This document shows, one piece after another, positions 19,040 through 29,516 of a stretch of DNA of 64,000 nt. Origin of the DNA: Anaerolineaceae bacterium (GTDB lineage: Bacteria; Chloroflexota; Anaerolineae; Aggregatilineales; Phototrophicaceae). Under the pieces are notes generated by a model, which was given only the letters and a program-made list of their open reading frames with translations, did not search any database and was not told where the DNA came from. How positions within the stretch are numbered: the first letter of the stretch is position 1; every line of letters starts with the position of its first letter. The stretch lies in NCBI GenBank assembly GCA_028818375.1, contig JAPPOB010000010.1:868001-932000 (forward strand), read 5' to 3'. The position numbers and the translations under genes were made by a program.

Positions 19040-20045
19040 GACCCTCCTGGCGCCACCTGAATTGTTGAAGGCTGCGAATGAGCCCGACGGGCGTCACCTG
19101 CTCCTGGATCAGCCCGAGGGAGCCGGTCAGGGTATACATCAGCAGATTAATGGCGTGAATGGCAAGGCCCAGTGAAACGTTGGGGGCATCCAGGGGCTCG
19201 CCGTACCCGCCCGCGGCCAGCGCCAGCATGATGGCCCACTGATAGGTGCCGATGTTCCCCGGCACCGCCGGCAAGGCGATTACCAGGGCCGCAGCCACGA
19301 TACTGAGGGCCGCCACGGCGAGGTCCGCCTGCTCGTAAAACATCAGCATCATCAGGTAACTGGCCAGCAGGGACAGCGTCCAGCCCGCCAGGGTCCAGAC
19401 CAGGACCCGCAACAGCAGGGCCGGGTTGGTCAGGGGTTGCAGTCCGTCCAGCAGCGCCTCCAGCCACGAGCCCAGAGGCAGGCGGCGCACGACTCCAGGC
19501 CAGGGCAGACGCAAGGTCCAGTCCAGCAGGCGCCGGGCAAGCGCCCGTTGGCGCGCCAGCGAGAAGAGCGCCAGCGCCAGCACCAGCAGCAGCGGCAGCA
19601 TCAGACGCGCCGCCTGACGATAGTCATCGCCGGTTTCAGGCAAGACGCTCAATGCGGCAGCCAGCAACACCAGCACAGCCAGCGTATCCAGAAGTCTTTC
19701 CAGCAAAATGCTGCCCGCCGTCCGCATCGACGAAAGCCCGGGCCTGACCAGCCACAAACGGGCCAGTTCGCCGAAGCGAAAAGGAAGAAAGGCATTGGCC
19801 ATATAGGAAATATTCAGGATATGAAAGGAACGCGCCAGGGGCAGGCCACCCTCCAGCAGGGCGCGCCAGCGCAGGGCCCGCACCATCTGGCCCGTCAGCA
19901 ACAGCAGAAAGGCCGGCAACAGCCAGCCGTATTGCGCGCTGCGCAGGGACAACAACAGACTGTCCAGGTCCAGTTGCGTCACCAGGGCCCAGGTTGCCAG
20001 CAAACTGAGCAACAGACCGGGCAGACCAATGCGCCAACGCTTCAC
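19023..20045 (-). CDS. UPF0104/LPG-synthase-TM-like integral membrane protein (flippase-like)
   Basis: 340 residues with seven or eight hydrophobic helices. The family pattern includes RALRWRALLEGG after helix 2 and SYMANAFLPFRFGELARLWL, the conserved N-x-x-P-x-R-x-G-E loop of the AglD/MprF-type membrane domain. Later it has ALPAVPGNIGTYQWAIMLAL. I choose the GTG at 20045 because GGAG lies 5 bases before it; an ATG at 20129 would sit almost on the tRNA promoter. Proteins of this family are linked to lipid or lipid-linked sugar translocation. It is the first gene of the overlapping operon that ends at 1416. Confidence 0.8.
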   Translation of the reverse strand: MKRWRIGLPGLLLSLLATWALVTQLDLDSLLLSLRSAQYGWLLPAFLLLLTGQMVRALRWRALLEGGLPLARSFHILNISYMANAFLPFRFGELARLWLVRPGLSSMRTAGSILLERLLDTLAVLVLLAAALSVLPETGDDYRQAARLMLPLLLVLALALFSLARQRALARRLLDWTLRLPWPGVVRRLPLGSWLEALLDGLQPLTNPALLLRVLVWTLAGWTLSLLASYLMMLMFYEQADLAVAALSIVAAALVIALPAVPGNIGTYQWAIMLALAAGGYGEPLDAPNVSLGLAIHAINLLMYTLTGSLGLIQEQVTPVGLIRSLQQFRWRQEGHGNRK

Positions 20046-20117
20046 CGCGGCTCCGTGGTTTTGCTTCCCGGCCCATGGTATCCAATCATGTGGCGAGTAC
20101 AATGGAAAGTCGCGTCC

Positions 20118-20146
20118 TTGACAGCGCACAGGCGCCTGCCTATACT
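20118..20146 (+). promoter_or_regulatory. Sigma70-type promoter of tRNA-Gly
   Basis: A perfect TTGACA (20118-20123), a 17-bp spacer and TATACT (20141-20146). The start point near 20153 lies about 6 bases before the mature tRNA end. Confidence 0.85.
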
Positions 20147-20158
20147 CGCTTCGCGGTT

Positions 20159-20231
20159 GCGGGTGTAGCTCAGTTGGTAGAGCACTTGCTTCCCAAGCAA
20201 GGTGTCACGGGTTCGAGTCCCGTTACCCGCT
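20159..20231 (+). tRNA. tRNA-Gly (anticodon CCC)
   Basis: A 73-base cloverleaf. The acceptor stem is GCGGGTG/TACCCGC (with one G-U pair). The D arm is AGCTCAGTTGGTAGAGC. The anticodon stem CTTGC/GCAAG closes the loop TTCCCAA, giving anticodon CCC, which reads GGG. The T arm is ACGGG-TTCGAGT-CCCGT. The discriminator is T and no CCA is encoded. It has its own promoter and terminator. Confidence 0.95.
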
Positions 20232-20240
20232 CATGGTGAA

Positions 20241-20268
20241 TGCGCCCGCCAACCGGGGCGCGTTTTTC
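20241..20268 (+). terminator. Intrinsic terminator after tRNA-Gly
   Basis: GCGCCC (20242-20247) pairs with GGGCGC (20256-20261) across an 8-base loop, followed by GTTTTTC with five T residues. It lies 10 bases past the tRNA and before rplY, so rplY is either read through or has an unrecognised promoter. Confidence 0.75.
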
Positions 20269-20316
20269 ATGCAGGGCCAGCTGGCCGGCTGCATTTGGGG
20301 CGATGAGGAGTTTGGT

Positions 20317-20979
20317 GTGGCAGAATTTGCGATCGAAGCGCAGGAACGAAATTTGACGGGGAAAAAGGTGCGCCGATTGCGCGGCCAGGGTCTGGTGCCT
20401 GGAATCATCTACGGGCCCGTCATGGACCCCGTCAACATCCAGATTCCCGAACGCCCGCTGGAAGTCCTGCTTATGAGCGCCGGCGGCACAAACCTGATCG
20501 ACGTCAGCGTCGCCGGGGAGACACACACCGTGCTGGCGCGCGACGTGCAGCGTCACGTGCTGCGCGACAACATCCTGCACGTTGATTTCTTCGCCCTGCG
20601 CATGGACCAGCGCATCGCAACCGATGTATTTCTGCGTTTTACCGGTGAGAGTCCGGCCGTCGTCTCCGGCCAGGGCATTCTTATCACGGGGCCCGGCAAC
20701 CTGACGATCGAGACCCTGCCCACAAACCTGCTCAACGAAATTGAGGTCAGCCTGGAGGGTCTCGCCGAGGTCGGCGACGGCATCCACGTTCGCGACCTCG
20801 ACCTTGGCGATGACATTGATATTCTCAACGACCCGGATGAAATGCTGGTGCGCGTCGTGATGCCCGCCGCGGTTGCCGCCGAGGATGAGGAAGAGGACCT
20901 CGAAGGCGAACTGGACGAAGAAGTCGATGCCGGGGCTGTAGAACGGGTCGGCGAGGAAAACGAAGAAGAAGTCGAGTAG
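20317..20979 (+). CDS. rplY: 50S ribosomal protein bL25, CTC form with acidic tail
   Basis: 220 residues from the GTG at 20317, preceded by GAGGAG at 6 bases spacing. The upstream in-frame ATG at 20233 sits in the tRNA tail and terminator and is unlikely. The N-terminal domain (AEFAIEAQERNLTGKKVRRL, then VPGIIYGP) is the 5S rRNA-binding bL25 fold. The C-terminal TL5/CTC beta domain runs from about residue 95 to 185 (HVDFFALRMDQ, IEVSLEGLAEVGDGIHVRDL). The last 35 residues are almost all acidic. It binds 5S rRNA in the large subunit. It ends 3 bases before the stop of the convergent DapA-family gene. Confidence 0.93.
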   Translation: MAEFAIEAQERNLTGKKVRRLRGQGLVPGIIYGPVMDPVNIQIPERPLEVLLMSAGGTNLIDVSVAGETHTVLARDVQRHVLRDNILHVDFFALRMDQRIATDVFLRFTGESPAVVSGQGILITGPGNLTIETLPTNLLNEIEVSLEGLAEVGDGIHVRDLDLGDDIDILNDPDEMLVRVVMPAAVAAEDEEEDLEGELDEEVDAGAVERVGEENEEEVE

Positions 20980-20982
20980 GCC

Positions 20983-21859
20983 TCAGGCTGACGCCAGCGC
21001 CGCCTTAATGGCCGCGCGTTGCGCGGTGGAGGAGACTGGCATCGGGCGACGGGGCTGGCCCGCAGGTCGGCCCTGTAACGCCAGCGCCGTCTTGACGTTG
21101 GCGGGCAGGTTGTCCCCTTCCAGCGCATTCCACAATGGCAACAGTTGGCGGTGGAGCCCCAGGGCCCGGTCGTGATCGCCGGCGGCGACTGCATCCCATA
21201 ACGCGACGCAACGCTCCGGCGCAGCGGAAAGAATCGCCGCAATGGCGCCATGCGCCCCAAGGCAAAACGAGGGATACAGCAGCGCGTCCACCGCGGAGAG
21301 GATGGCGCCGTCATTTCCCGCCAGCAGCAACAGGTCCGCCAGCAACTTCATGTCGCCGGCGCTTTGCTTGACTCCGACGACGCCCTCGATATCCCGCAAC
21401 ATGCGGGCCAGCAACTGCGGCGAACAGTAGGACCAGGGCACGACGTTATAGATGATGACGGGCAGGCTGGTCGCGTCCGCCAGTGCGGCGAAATGACGAA
21501 CCATGCTGTCGTCATCCGGCCGGAAGAGGTAATGCACGGGGGTCACCTGCAGGCCGGCCAGGTCCAGGTCCGCCAGCGCAAGCGCCTTCTCCACTGCCTG
21601 GCGCGTGCTGTCGACAATCACTCCGGCTATGACCGGGACGCGGCCGGCAGCAGCATCCAGCGCGGCGCCAACGCAGTGTCGCAGTTCCTCCGTGGAGAGC
21701 GTATGCCCTTCGCCGGTGCTGCCACCCACTGCCAGACCGTGAACACCTGCCTCTTCGATCAGCCAGCGCACTTCCCGCTGCAACGCCGCTTCGTCCAGGG
21801 ATTCGTCTTCGGCGAATGGCGTCACCATGGGCGGGATGATGCCCCGCAGGGGCCTCGCA

Positions 21860-21867
<8 letters not shown>
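20983..21867 (-). CDS. Dihydrodipicolinate synthase/N-acetylneuraminate lyase family protein
   Basis: 294 residues, a class I aldolase TIM barrel. Schiff-base lysine K167 lies in [10 protein letters not shown], catalytic tyrosine Y140 in [10 protein letters not shown], and the substrate carboxylate loop [11 protein letters not shown] at 49-58. All active-site elements of the DapA superfamily are present, but these do not separate true DapA from pyruvate-dependent lyases or KDG aldolases. The ATG at 21867 overlaps the gyrA stop by 8 bp, with AGGA just upstream, so translation is probably coupled to gyrA. A second family member starts at 63807. Lysine biosynthesis is possible but not shown. Confidence 0.85.
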
Positions 21868-24352
<2,485 letters not shown>

Positions 24353-24389
24353 AGTCTGATCCCGTTACTGGAAGATTCTCTCTGTATGA

Positions 24390-24395
24390 ATTATA
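24390..24395 (-). promoter_or_regulatory. Probable -10 box of gyrA
   Basis: A perfect TATAAT on the minus strand, about 38 bases before the GTG start. I see no convincing -35 box at 16-18 bases. The 114-base gap between gyrA and the upstream coupled pair holds no other feature I can name. Confidence 0.5.
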
Positions 24396-24466
24396 CCTGC
24401 CGGGCCGGTCAGAAGCGACCCTCGGCCCCTCCCCCGTCCGCGAGCGCAACCCATGGCGGGGGCCGC

Positions 24467-25810
24467 TCAACTGGCGCGCAACCAGCGCCCTTCCACCAGC
24501 CGAAAATAGACCGGGACTGCGCCGCTGGCATCCCGCACCCGGGCTCGCAAAAGCGCGCTGCCGTCCGCAGCGCTGACCGGCGTGACCTCCTCAATGGAGG
24601 GCGGACCGATAAACTCTCCGGCCACCAGTCGCGCTCTGGCCAGTACGCCCAGGGCATCGTCGCGCAGGTCATACAGCGCCAGAAAGCCGGCGGAGTCTCC
24701 CGCAAGGCGTGTGACAGACTCCTGCTCCAGCTGCCATGTCAACAGGTCGCGCCAGTCGAGCGCCGCGTCATGCAGGTCAGCGACTCCCGCGACCATGGCG
24801 ACAAGCTCCAGCGTGGAGTCTGGCTCAAGGCCCTCAATCAAGGCCGACAGCGCATCGTCGCCGTAGCTTGCCGACAGACTTTGCAGAAGATGCTGGCCGC
24901 TTTCCGCCGGCAGCATCCGGTCCGCCAGCCAGGCGCCGGCCGACGCATGCAGCCAGCCCGCCTCACGGGACCAGTCGGATCCCGACTGCCCGGCAGCCTC
25001 CCGCACCAGGCGCCCCGCCAGGAGTTTCGCGATTTCCGCCCTCAGTCCGGCGCTCAGCGCCTCGTCCCCGCGCACCAGCCCAGTCCGGGGCGAGGGCAAA
25101 AGCAACAACCAGGAATCCCCGGTTGACCAGACCGCTGCGCCGGGTCTCGCCAGGATCTGAACATTAAGCGCAGGAACTGAAGCGCAATTCAGCAGTTGGC
25201 AGCCATTTTCCAACCAGGACTCAAGCAGTGGCGCCAACGCGGCAACCAGCGGCGCATCGATGTCGTCATAGTCGATGCGCAATCCCCCGCTGCGGTGGCT
25301 GCGCGCCTGCCCTCGCCAGCCGGCCTGGGGCGATACATGGAGCCAGCCATCCCCGCTGCGGCGATAGAACCAGGTGTGCAGCCAGTCTTCCCCGTTGATG
25401 TTTTCTTCAACCTGAACCCAGGCGTCTTCCCCGCTGATGGCCAACGCGACGATTTCGCCGGCCAGGGCATTGCTCTCGATTTTGCGCCGTTGCCAGGCAT
25501 CGAACACTTCCCGCCAGACCAGCTGACGCGCCGGGTCCTCACTGTCCTGGAATTCCTGGTAGGCCTGAACGTCACCCAGGCGCAGGGCCGTGATTTCCGC
25601 CTCAACACTGGCGCGCAGGAGGTTTGCCTGTTGCGCATCCACTTCCCGCAAGCGCAGATAGAAACCGGCGGCGACCAGGGCCAGCACAAGCGACAAAAAG
25701 ACAAGCCGCGCCAGACCCTTCCAGGGTCGCCTTCTGCCGCGACTTCCGACCGCGCCAGGTTGGGTCTGCTCGTCGGCAGCGTCGACATCCCACTTGAGTT
25801 CAATGCCCAT
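24467..25810 (-). CDS. Membrane-anchored protein of unknown function (possible degenerate peptidase-MA-like domain)
   Basis: 447 residues from the ATG at 25810. A cytoplasmic N-terminus of about 33 residues with an RGRRRPWK positive patch is followed by one transmembrane helix (about 35-52). The remaining 390 residues are probably extracytoplasmic. Residues about 230-310 (LLLLPSPRTGLVRGDEAL, LRAEIAKLLAGRLV, then WLHASAGAWLADRML) follow the layout of gluzincin peptidases in which HExxH is followed by a W-x-x-E-G-x-A helix. The metal ligands are absent, so an enzyme is unlikely. I do not recognise a named family. It overlaps the birA-like gene by 11 bp and is coupled to it. Confidence 0.75.
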   Translation of the reverse strand: MGIELKWDVDAADEQTQPGAVGSRGRRRPWKGLARLVFLSLVLALVAAGFYLRLREVDAQQANLLRASVEAEITALRLGDVQAYQEFQDSEDPARQLVWREVFDAWQRRKIESNALAGEIVALAISGEDAWVQVEENINGEDWLHTWFYRRSGDGWLHVSPQAGWRGQARSHRSGGLRIDYDDIDAPLVAALAPLLESWLENGCQLLNCASVPALNVQILARPGAAVWSTGDSWLLLLPSPRTGLVRGDEALSAGLRAEIAKLLAGRLVREAAGQSGSDWSREAGWLHASAGAWLADRMLPAESGQHLLQSLSASYGDDALSALIEGLEPDSTLELVAMVAGVADLHDAALDWRDLLTWQLEQESVTRLAGDSAGFLALYDLRDDALGVLARARLVAGEFIGPPSIEEVTPVSAADGSALLRARVRDASGAVPVYFRLVEGRWLRAS

Positions 25811-26558
25811 CGGACACCTGTGGCCTCGGCAACATCTCGCCGCTGTAGATCCTGTGCAGCTGCCCCGAATCCGCGCGCAGCAGCAAGGCCCCGTCCCGGC
25901 CGAGCGCTTCAGCCATGCCGCGCAAGCCGTTGACCTCAACCGGGCGGGCCGGCAGTTTCACGCGCTGGCGCCAGGCGCAATGTAGACGGTCGCCGTCCAG
26001 TTGTTCCAGCCAAAAATCGGCGTGCTTGACCACCAGAGACAGCAGGCGGGAGCGGTCCAGACGGTGACCGCAGGCGGTCTCCAGGCTGATGGCCCGTCCT
26101 TCCAGCGCGCTGCCGCGAAAATCCACCCGGACGTTAACGCCCATGCCCAACACCGCGCCCACCAGCCGGTCGCCCCGCCACAAGGCTTCACTCAATACAC
26201 CGGCCAACTTGCGTTCGCCGACCTGAACGTCATTGGGCCACTTCAGGCTGACCTCCGTCGCTCCGGCATCTTCCGCCATCGCTGCAATCGCCAGCGCACC
26301 CGCCATGGTCAGCCGCGGCAGGTCCTGCGGAAGCGGCCGCAGCACCATCGAGAGGGCCAGCGCCGCGCCCGCCGGCGTTTGCCAGCCACGGCCCAGGCGT
26401 CCCCTGCCCTGCGACTGTTCATCCGCCAGCACAAGGGACCCCGTCGCTGCCCCCTGACGAAGCCAGTCGAGGGCCTCCGCATTGGTGCTGCCGGTCTCCC
26501 GGTACCAACGGAAGGGCCGCTCACCCAGGACAGCGCGGAGTCGCTTTTCATCAAGCAT
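25800..26558 (-). CDS. birA: Biotin--[acetyl-CoA-carboxylase] ligase, short form without DNA-binding domain
   Basis: 252 residues from the ATG at 26558. It attaches biotin to the carrier protein of biotin-dependent carboxylases via biotinyl-AMP. Motifs: ETGSTNAEA (21-29), the biotin-binding loop GRGRLGRGW (51-59), KWPNDVQV, KLAGVLSE and GMGVNV. The length and the immediate start of the catalytic domain show that the N-terminal helix-turn-helix repressor part of E. coli BirA is missing, so it should not regulate transcription. It is the first gene of a two-gene unit with the membrane-anchored protein at 24467. Confidence 0.92.
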   Translation of the reverse strand: MLDEKRLRAVLGERPFRWYRETGSTNAEALDWLRQGAATGSLVLADEQSQGRGRLGRGWQTPAGAALALSMVLRPLPQDLPRLTMAGALAIAAMAEDAGATEVSLKWPNDVQVGERKLAGVLSEALWRGDRLVGAVLGMGVNVRVDFRGSALEGRAISLETACGHRLDRSRLLSLVVKHADFWLEQLDGDRLHCAWRQRVKLPARPVEVNGLRGMAEALGRDGALLLRADSGQLHRIYSGEMLPRPQVSDGH

Positions 26559-26685
26559 GGGACCTGCCGGATCGTTCTCCTGACCTGACCATGTACAATG
26601 ACCCCTGGCGAATGTTTCGTCGGCCTTCAGAGACTGCGGTTGACGTCCGTTCCCCCTTCGTTCGAAGCCGGAACAAGACCATTCC

Positions 26686-28914
26686 GTGAGCGAGACTCCG
26701 CTATCAGCGCGCAAGATTCCCTGGCGACCTGTGAATTCGGACCTCGCCGGACTTTTACTGGCCTTCCTGCTCGTCGGCCTCCATTACACCTGGGCGACGC
26801 CGGTTCTTGAGGCCTCCGACGAGCCCCATCATTTTGCCTTCGCCGAGCACGTCAGTCGCCACTGGACGCTGCCCGTCCAGGTCCCGGGAGAAATCACGCC
26901 CTGGGCCCAGGAAGGCAGCCAACCCCCACTTTACTACATTCTTGTGGCGGCCCTGATCTCCGCAATCGACACGAGTGATTTGCCGGAGGTCATGCGCCCG
27001 AATCCGCACGCCATCGTCGGCGACCCCTCGGCCATCAACAATCACAACCGCTTTCTGCATGACACGCCATTCCCGCCATTGCAGGGCACTGTGCTCGCCA
27101 TCCACGTCGCCCGGTTCTTCAGCCTGCTGCTGTCATGCGGCAGCGTCTGCGCTGTGTGGCTGGGCGCCCGTGAACTGGTGACCCCGATTGGACAGTTTTC
27201 GCGTTCGCTGCTCCTTCTGGCAGCCGGACTGGTGGCATTCAACCCCCAGTTCCTCTTCAATTCGGCCTCCGTCAACAACGATAATTTGATCACCCTGCTG
27301 GCCAGCCTGGTCATCTGGCAGATGCTGGCACTGTTGCGCAGCGGCCCGAATGCGCGGCGCAGTCTCGTTTTGGCGCTGGTGCTGGCCCTGGCCGCCGTCA
27401 GCAAACTCAGCGGCCTTGTGCTGCTTGCGCCGGTCGGGTTGGCCGCCCTGTGGCTCGCCTTCCAACGCGGCCAGTGGCGGGATTTCACTCTGTTCATATT
27501 CTTGACGGGTCTGTGCCTGCTGGTAATCGCCGGCCCCTGGTACGTGCGCAATCTGGCCCTCTATGGCGAGTTCACCGGCTCACAGACGATGCTGGACATT
27601 TTCGGACGTCGGCCCGCACCATCCCTGGAGACCATGTTGACGGAGGAGTTTCGCGGTCTTCGCTACAGCTACTGGGGCATCTTCGGCGCCTTCAACATCT
27701 TCGCTCCGGCTTTCTTCTATCCATTGATGGACATCGTCACTCTGGCGGGCGCGGCCGGCACCCTGCGCACACTCTGGCAGGCCCGGGCCAAACGTGAAAC
27801 CCTGGTCCCGCTGTCCCTGTTGTTGTTGTGCGTCGCCCTGTTTTCGATCGCCCTCATCATCTGGACGCTGCAAACGGCCGCCTCTACCGGACGATTGTTG
27901 TTTCCCGTCAGCGCGGCCAGCAGTTCCCTGCTGGCGCTGGGTCTCCTGCGATGGCGCTTGCCCGTCCGCCCGGTCGTCTTCGCCCTCGGCGCGCTCGCCG
28001 CCCTGATACCCCTTGTCAGCATCCGCCCCGCCTATCATCGTCCCCCGCCTGTCGATGAACTGCCTGTCGCTGCGATCCCTACAGACCTGTCTTTCGAAAA
28101 CATCGAACTGGCGGGCTACGTGATTCCGCAGGGTCAGGTCGGCCCGGGCGATACCTTGCCGGTCACCCTCTACTGGCGCCCGCGGGAACGCTCCGACCTC
28201 AATTACAGTTTCTTCGTTCACTTGCTGGACGAGGCAGGACGCATTCTGGTGCGAAACTACGGCTTCCCGGGTGGAGGAAGTCTGGAGACCACCCGCTGGC
28301 AACCCGACGTCATGGTCGAGGACCGTTGGGAACTGCCCATTCCGCCGGACGCGCGTGGCGACCTTTCCCTGAGGGTGCAGATCGGCTGGTGGAAATACCC
28401 GGAGGACTTCACGATTCCCGCGAAGAACGGTGACGGAGTTCTTGTCGATCCGGCCCTGTTCGATGCAGGCTCTTTCAGCGACGGTGGAGCCGGTGAAGAC
28501 CTTCAACTCGAAAACGCGGTCTGGCCGCTGGAATACGGCAACAGCATTCGTCTTCTGGCCTGGGAACAGGACGGGCCGGCAATCACCCTGCTGTGGGAAG
28601 CAACGGCGCAACCCGCACCGGAACTTCAGGTTTTCCTGCACCTGCTGGACACCCCGGTTGCGGGGGAGCCGGACCGAATGCTGGCCCAGGGGGACAGCCC
28701 GCCATCCACCGCGACGGCCGACTGGCAACCCGGCGAACGCCACCTGACGCAGCATCTCCTGGTCAAAACCGCCGATGCGGAGCCGGGCGAATACCGAATC
28801 TTTGTTGGCTGGTACAGCATGACACAGGGCTGGCGACTCGAGGCGGACTGCCCGTTCAGCTACTGCCCGCTGGCCAGAATCGACTACCCCTTCGCCCAGC
28901 ATACCGGCAGTTGA
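26686..28914 (+). CDS. GT-C-like polytopic membrane protein with two C-terminal beta-sandwich modules
   Basis: 742 residues from a GTG start; the ribosome site is weak. The first helix (about 22-40) is followed by VLEASDEPHHFAF, with the acidic pair D45-E46 as in DUF2142/ArnT-like proteins. QEGSQPPLYYILVAALI marks the first loop, and helices continue to about residue 455. The extracytoplasmic tail holds two related modules, each opening with a W-x-R or W-E strand and containing F-x-H-L-L-D, then G-W-W or G-W-Y (about 475-590 and 615-730). It is closely related to the protein at 35496-37688 (same PNPHAIVGDPSA and QFLF-S-SVNNDN segments). Substrate is unknown. Confidence 0.75.
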   Translation: MSETPLSARKIPWRPVNSDLAGLLLAFLLVGLHYTWATPVLEASDEPHHFAFAEHVSRHWTLPVQVPGEITPWAQEGSQPPLYYILVAALISAIDTSDLPEVMRPNPHAIVGDPSAINNHNRFLHDTPFPPLQGTVLAIHVARFFSLLLSCGSVCAVWLGARELVTPIGQFSRSLLLLAAGLVAFNPQFLFNSASVNNDNLITLLASLVIWQMLALLRSGPNARRSLVLALVLALAAVSKLSGLVLLAPVGLAALWLAFQRGQWRDFTLFIFLTGLCLLVIAGPWYVRNLALYGEFTGSQTMLDIFGRRPAPSLETMLTEEFRGLRYSYWGIFGAFNIFAPAFFYPLMDIVTLAGAAGTLRTLWQARAKRETLVPLSLLLLCVALFSIALIIWTLQTAASTGRLLFPVSAASSSLLALGLLRWRLPVRPVVFALGALAALIPLVSIRPAYHRPPPVDELPVAAIPTDLSFENIELAGYVIPQGQVGPGDTLPVTLYWRPRERSDLNYSFFVHLLDEAGRILVRNYGFPGGGSLETTRWQPDVMVEDRWELPIPPDARGDLSLRVQIGWWKYPEDFTIPAKNGDGVLVDPALFDAGSFSDGGAGEDLQLENAVWPLEYGNSIRLLAWEQDGPAITLLWEATAQPAPELQVFLHLLDTPVAGEPDRMLAQGDSPPSTATADWQPGERHLTQHLLVKTADAEPGEYRIFVGWYSMTQGWRLEADCPFSYCPLARIDYPFAQHTGS

Positions 28915-29027
28915 CTGTTCCGGAGCAAGGGGTCGCAACTGCCCGGACCATAACTCCCGCTTTCCCCGAGCGTAGCGCGCTACAATGATGTCCGACCCGT
29001 TCGCACCAACAGCCCGAGAGATCTTCG

Positions 29028-29516
29028 ATGAAACATCTGTGGACACCCTGGCGCATGGAATGGATTCGCAGAGACAAGAAACAGTTCGAACTGGAACACG
29101 GCTGTATTTTCTGCAAGCGCGGCGGGCAGGAAGACGGCCTGATCGTCGCCCGCGGCAGCCATGTCTACCTGATGCTAAATGCCAGCCCCTACAACATGGC
29201 CCACCTCCTGGTCGTTCCCTATGCGCATTGCGCCAGCACGGAAGACCTGGATGCCGACACTTTGCTGGACCTGATGCAGACCAGCAACCGGGCCATGAGT
29301 TGCCTGCGAAAATTGTACCAGCCCGCGGCCTTTAACGTGGGAGCCAACATTGGCGCGGAGGCCGGCGCCAGCATCCCGGATCATTTTCACCTGCACATTG
29401 TGCCGCGCTGGGCCGGCGAAACTGGTTTCATCACCGCGATCGGCGATACCCGTGTCATCCCGGACACGCTTGAAAACACAGGTCGGGAACTCAGGGAGAT
29501 CTGGCATGGGCAGTGA
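29028..29516 (+). CDS. HIT family hydrolase/phosphorylase
   Basis: 162 residues. The HIT motif HFHLHIVPRW puts the catalytic histidine triad at 119, 121 and 123. The N-terminus LWTPWRMEWI and CIFCK (26-30) match the AP4A phosphorylase-like branch known from Actinobacteria (Rv2613c type), in which the cysteines bind a structural metal. Likely substrate: a dinucleoside polyphosphate or nucleotide conjugate. A TACAAT box at 28981-28986 may be its -10; no -35 is clear. It overlaps the thiolase gene by 11 bp. Confidence 0.9.
   Translation: MKHLWTPWRMEWIRRDKKQFELEHGCIFCKRGGQEDGLIVARGSHVYLMLNASPYNMAHLLVVPYAHCASTEDLDADTLLDLMQTSNRAMSCLRKLYQPAAFNVGANIGAEAGASIPDHFHLHIVPRWAGETGFITAIGDTRVIPDTLENTGRELREIWHGQ

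Noticed and set aside
20233..20316. Upstream extension of rplY to the ATG at 20233
   Set aside because: It would begin two bases past the tRNA and read through the terminator hairpin; the GTG at 20317 has a strong ribosome site.
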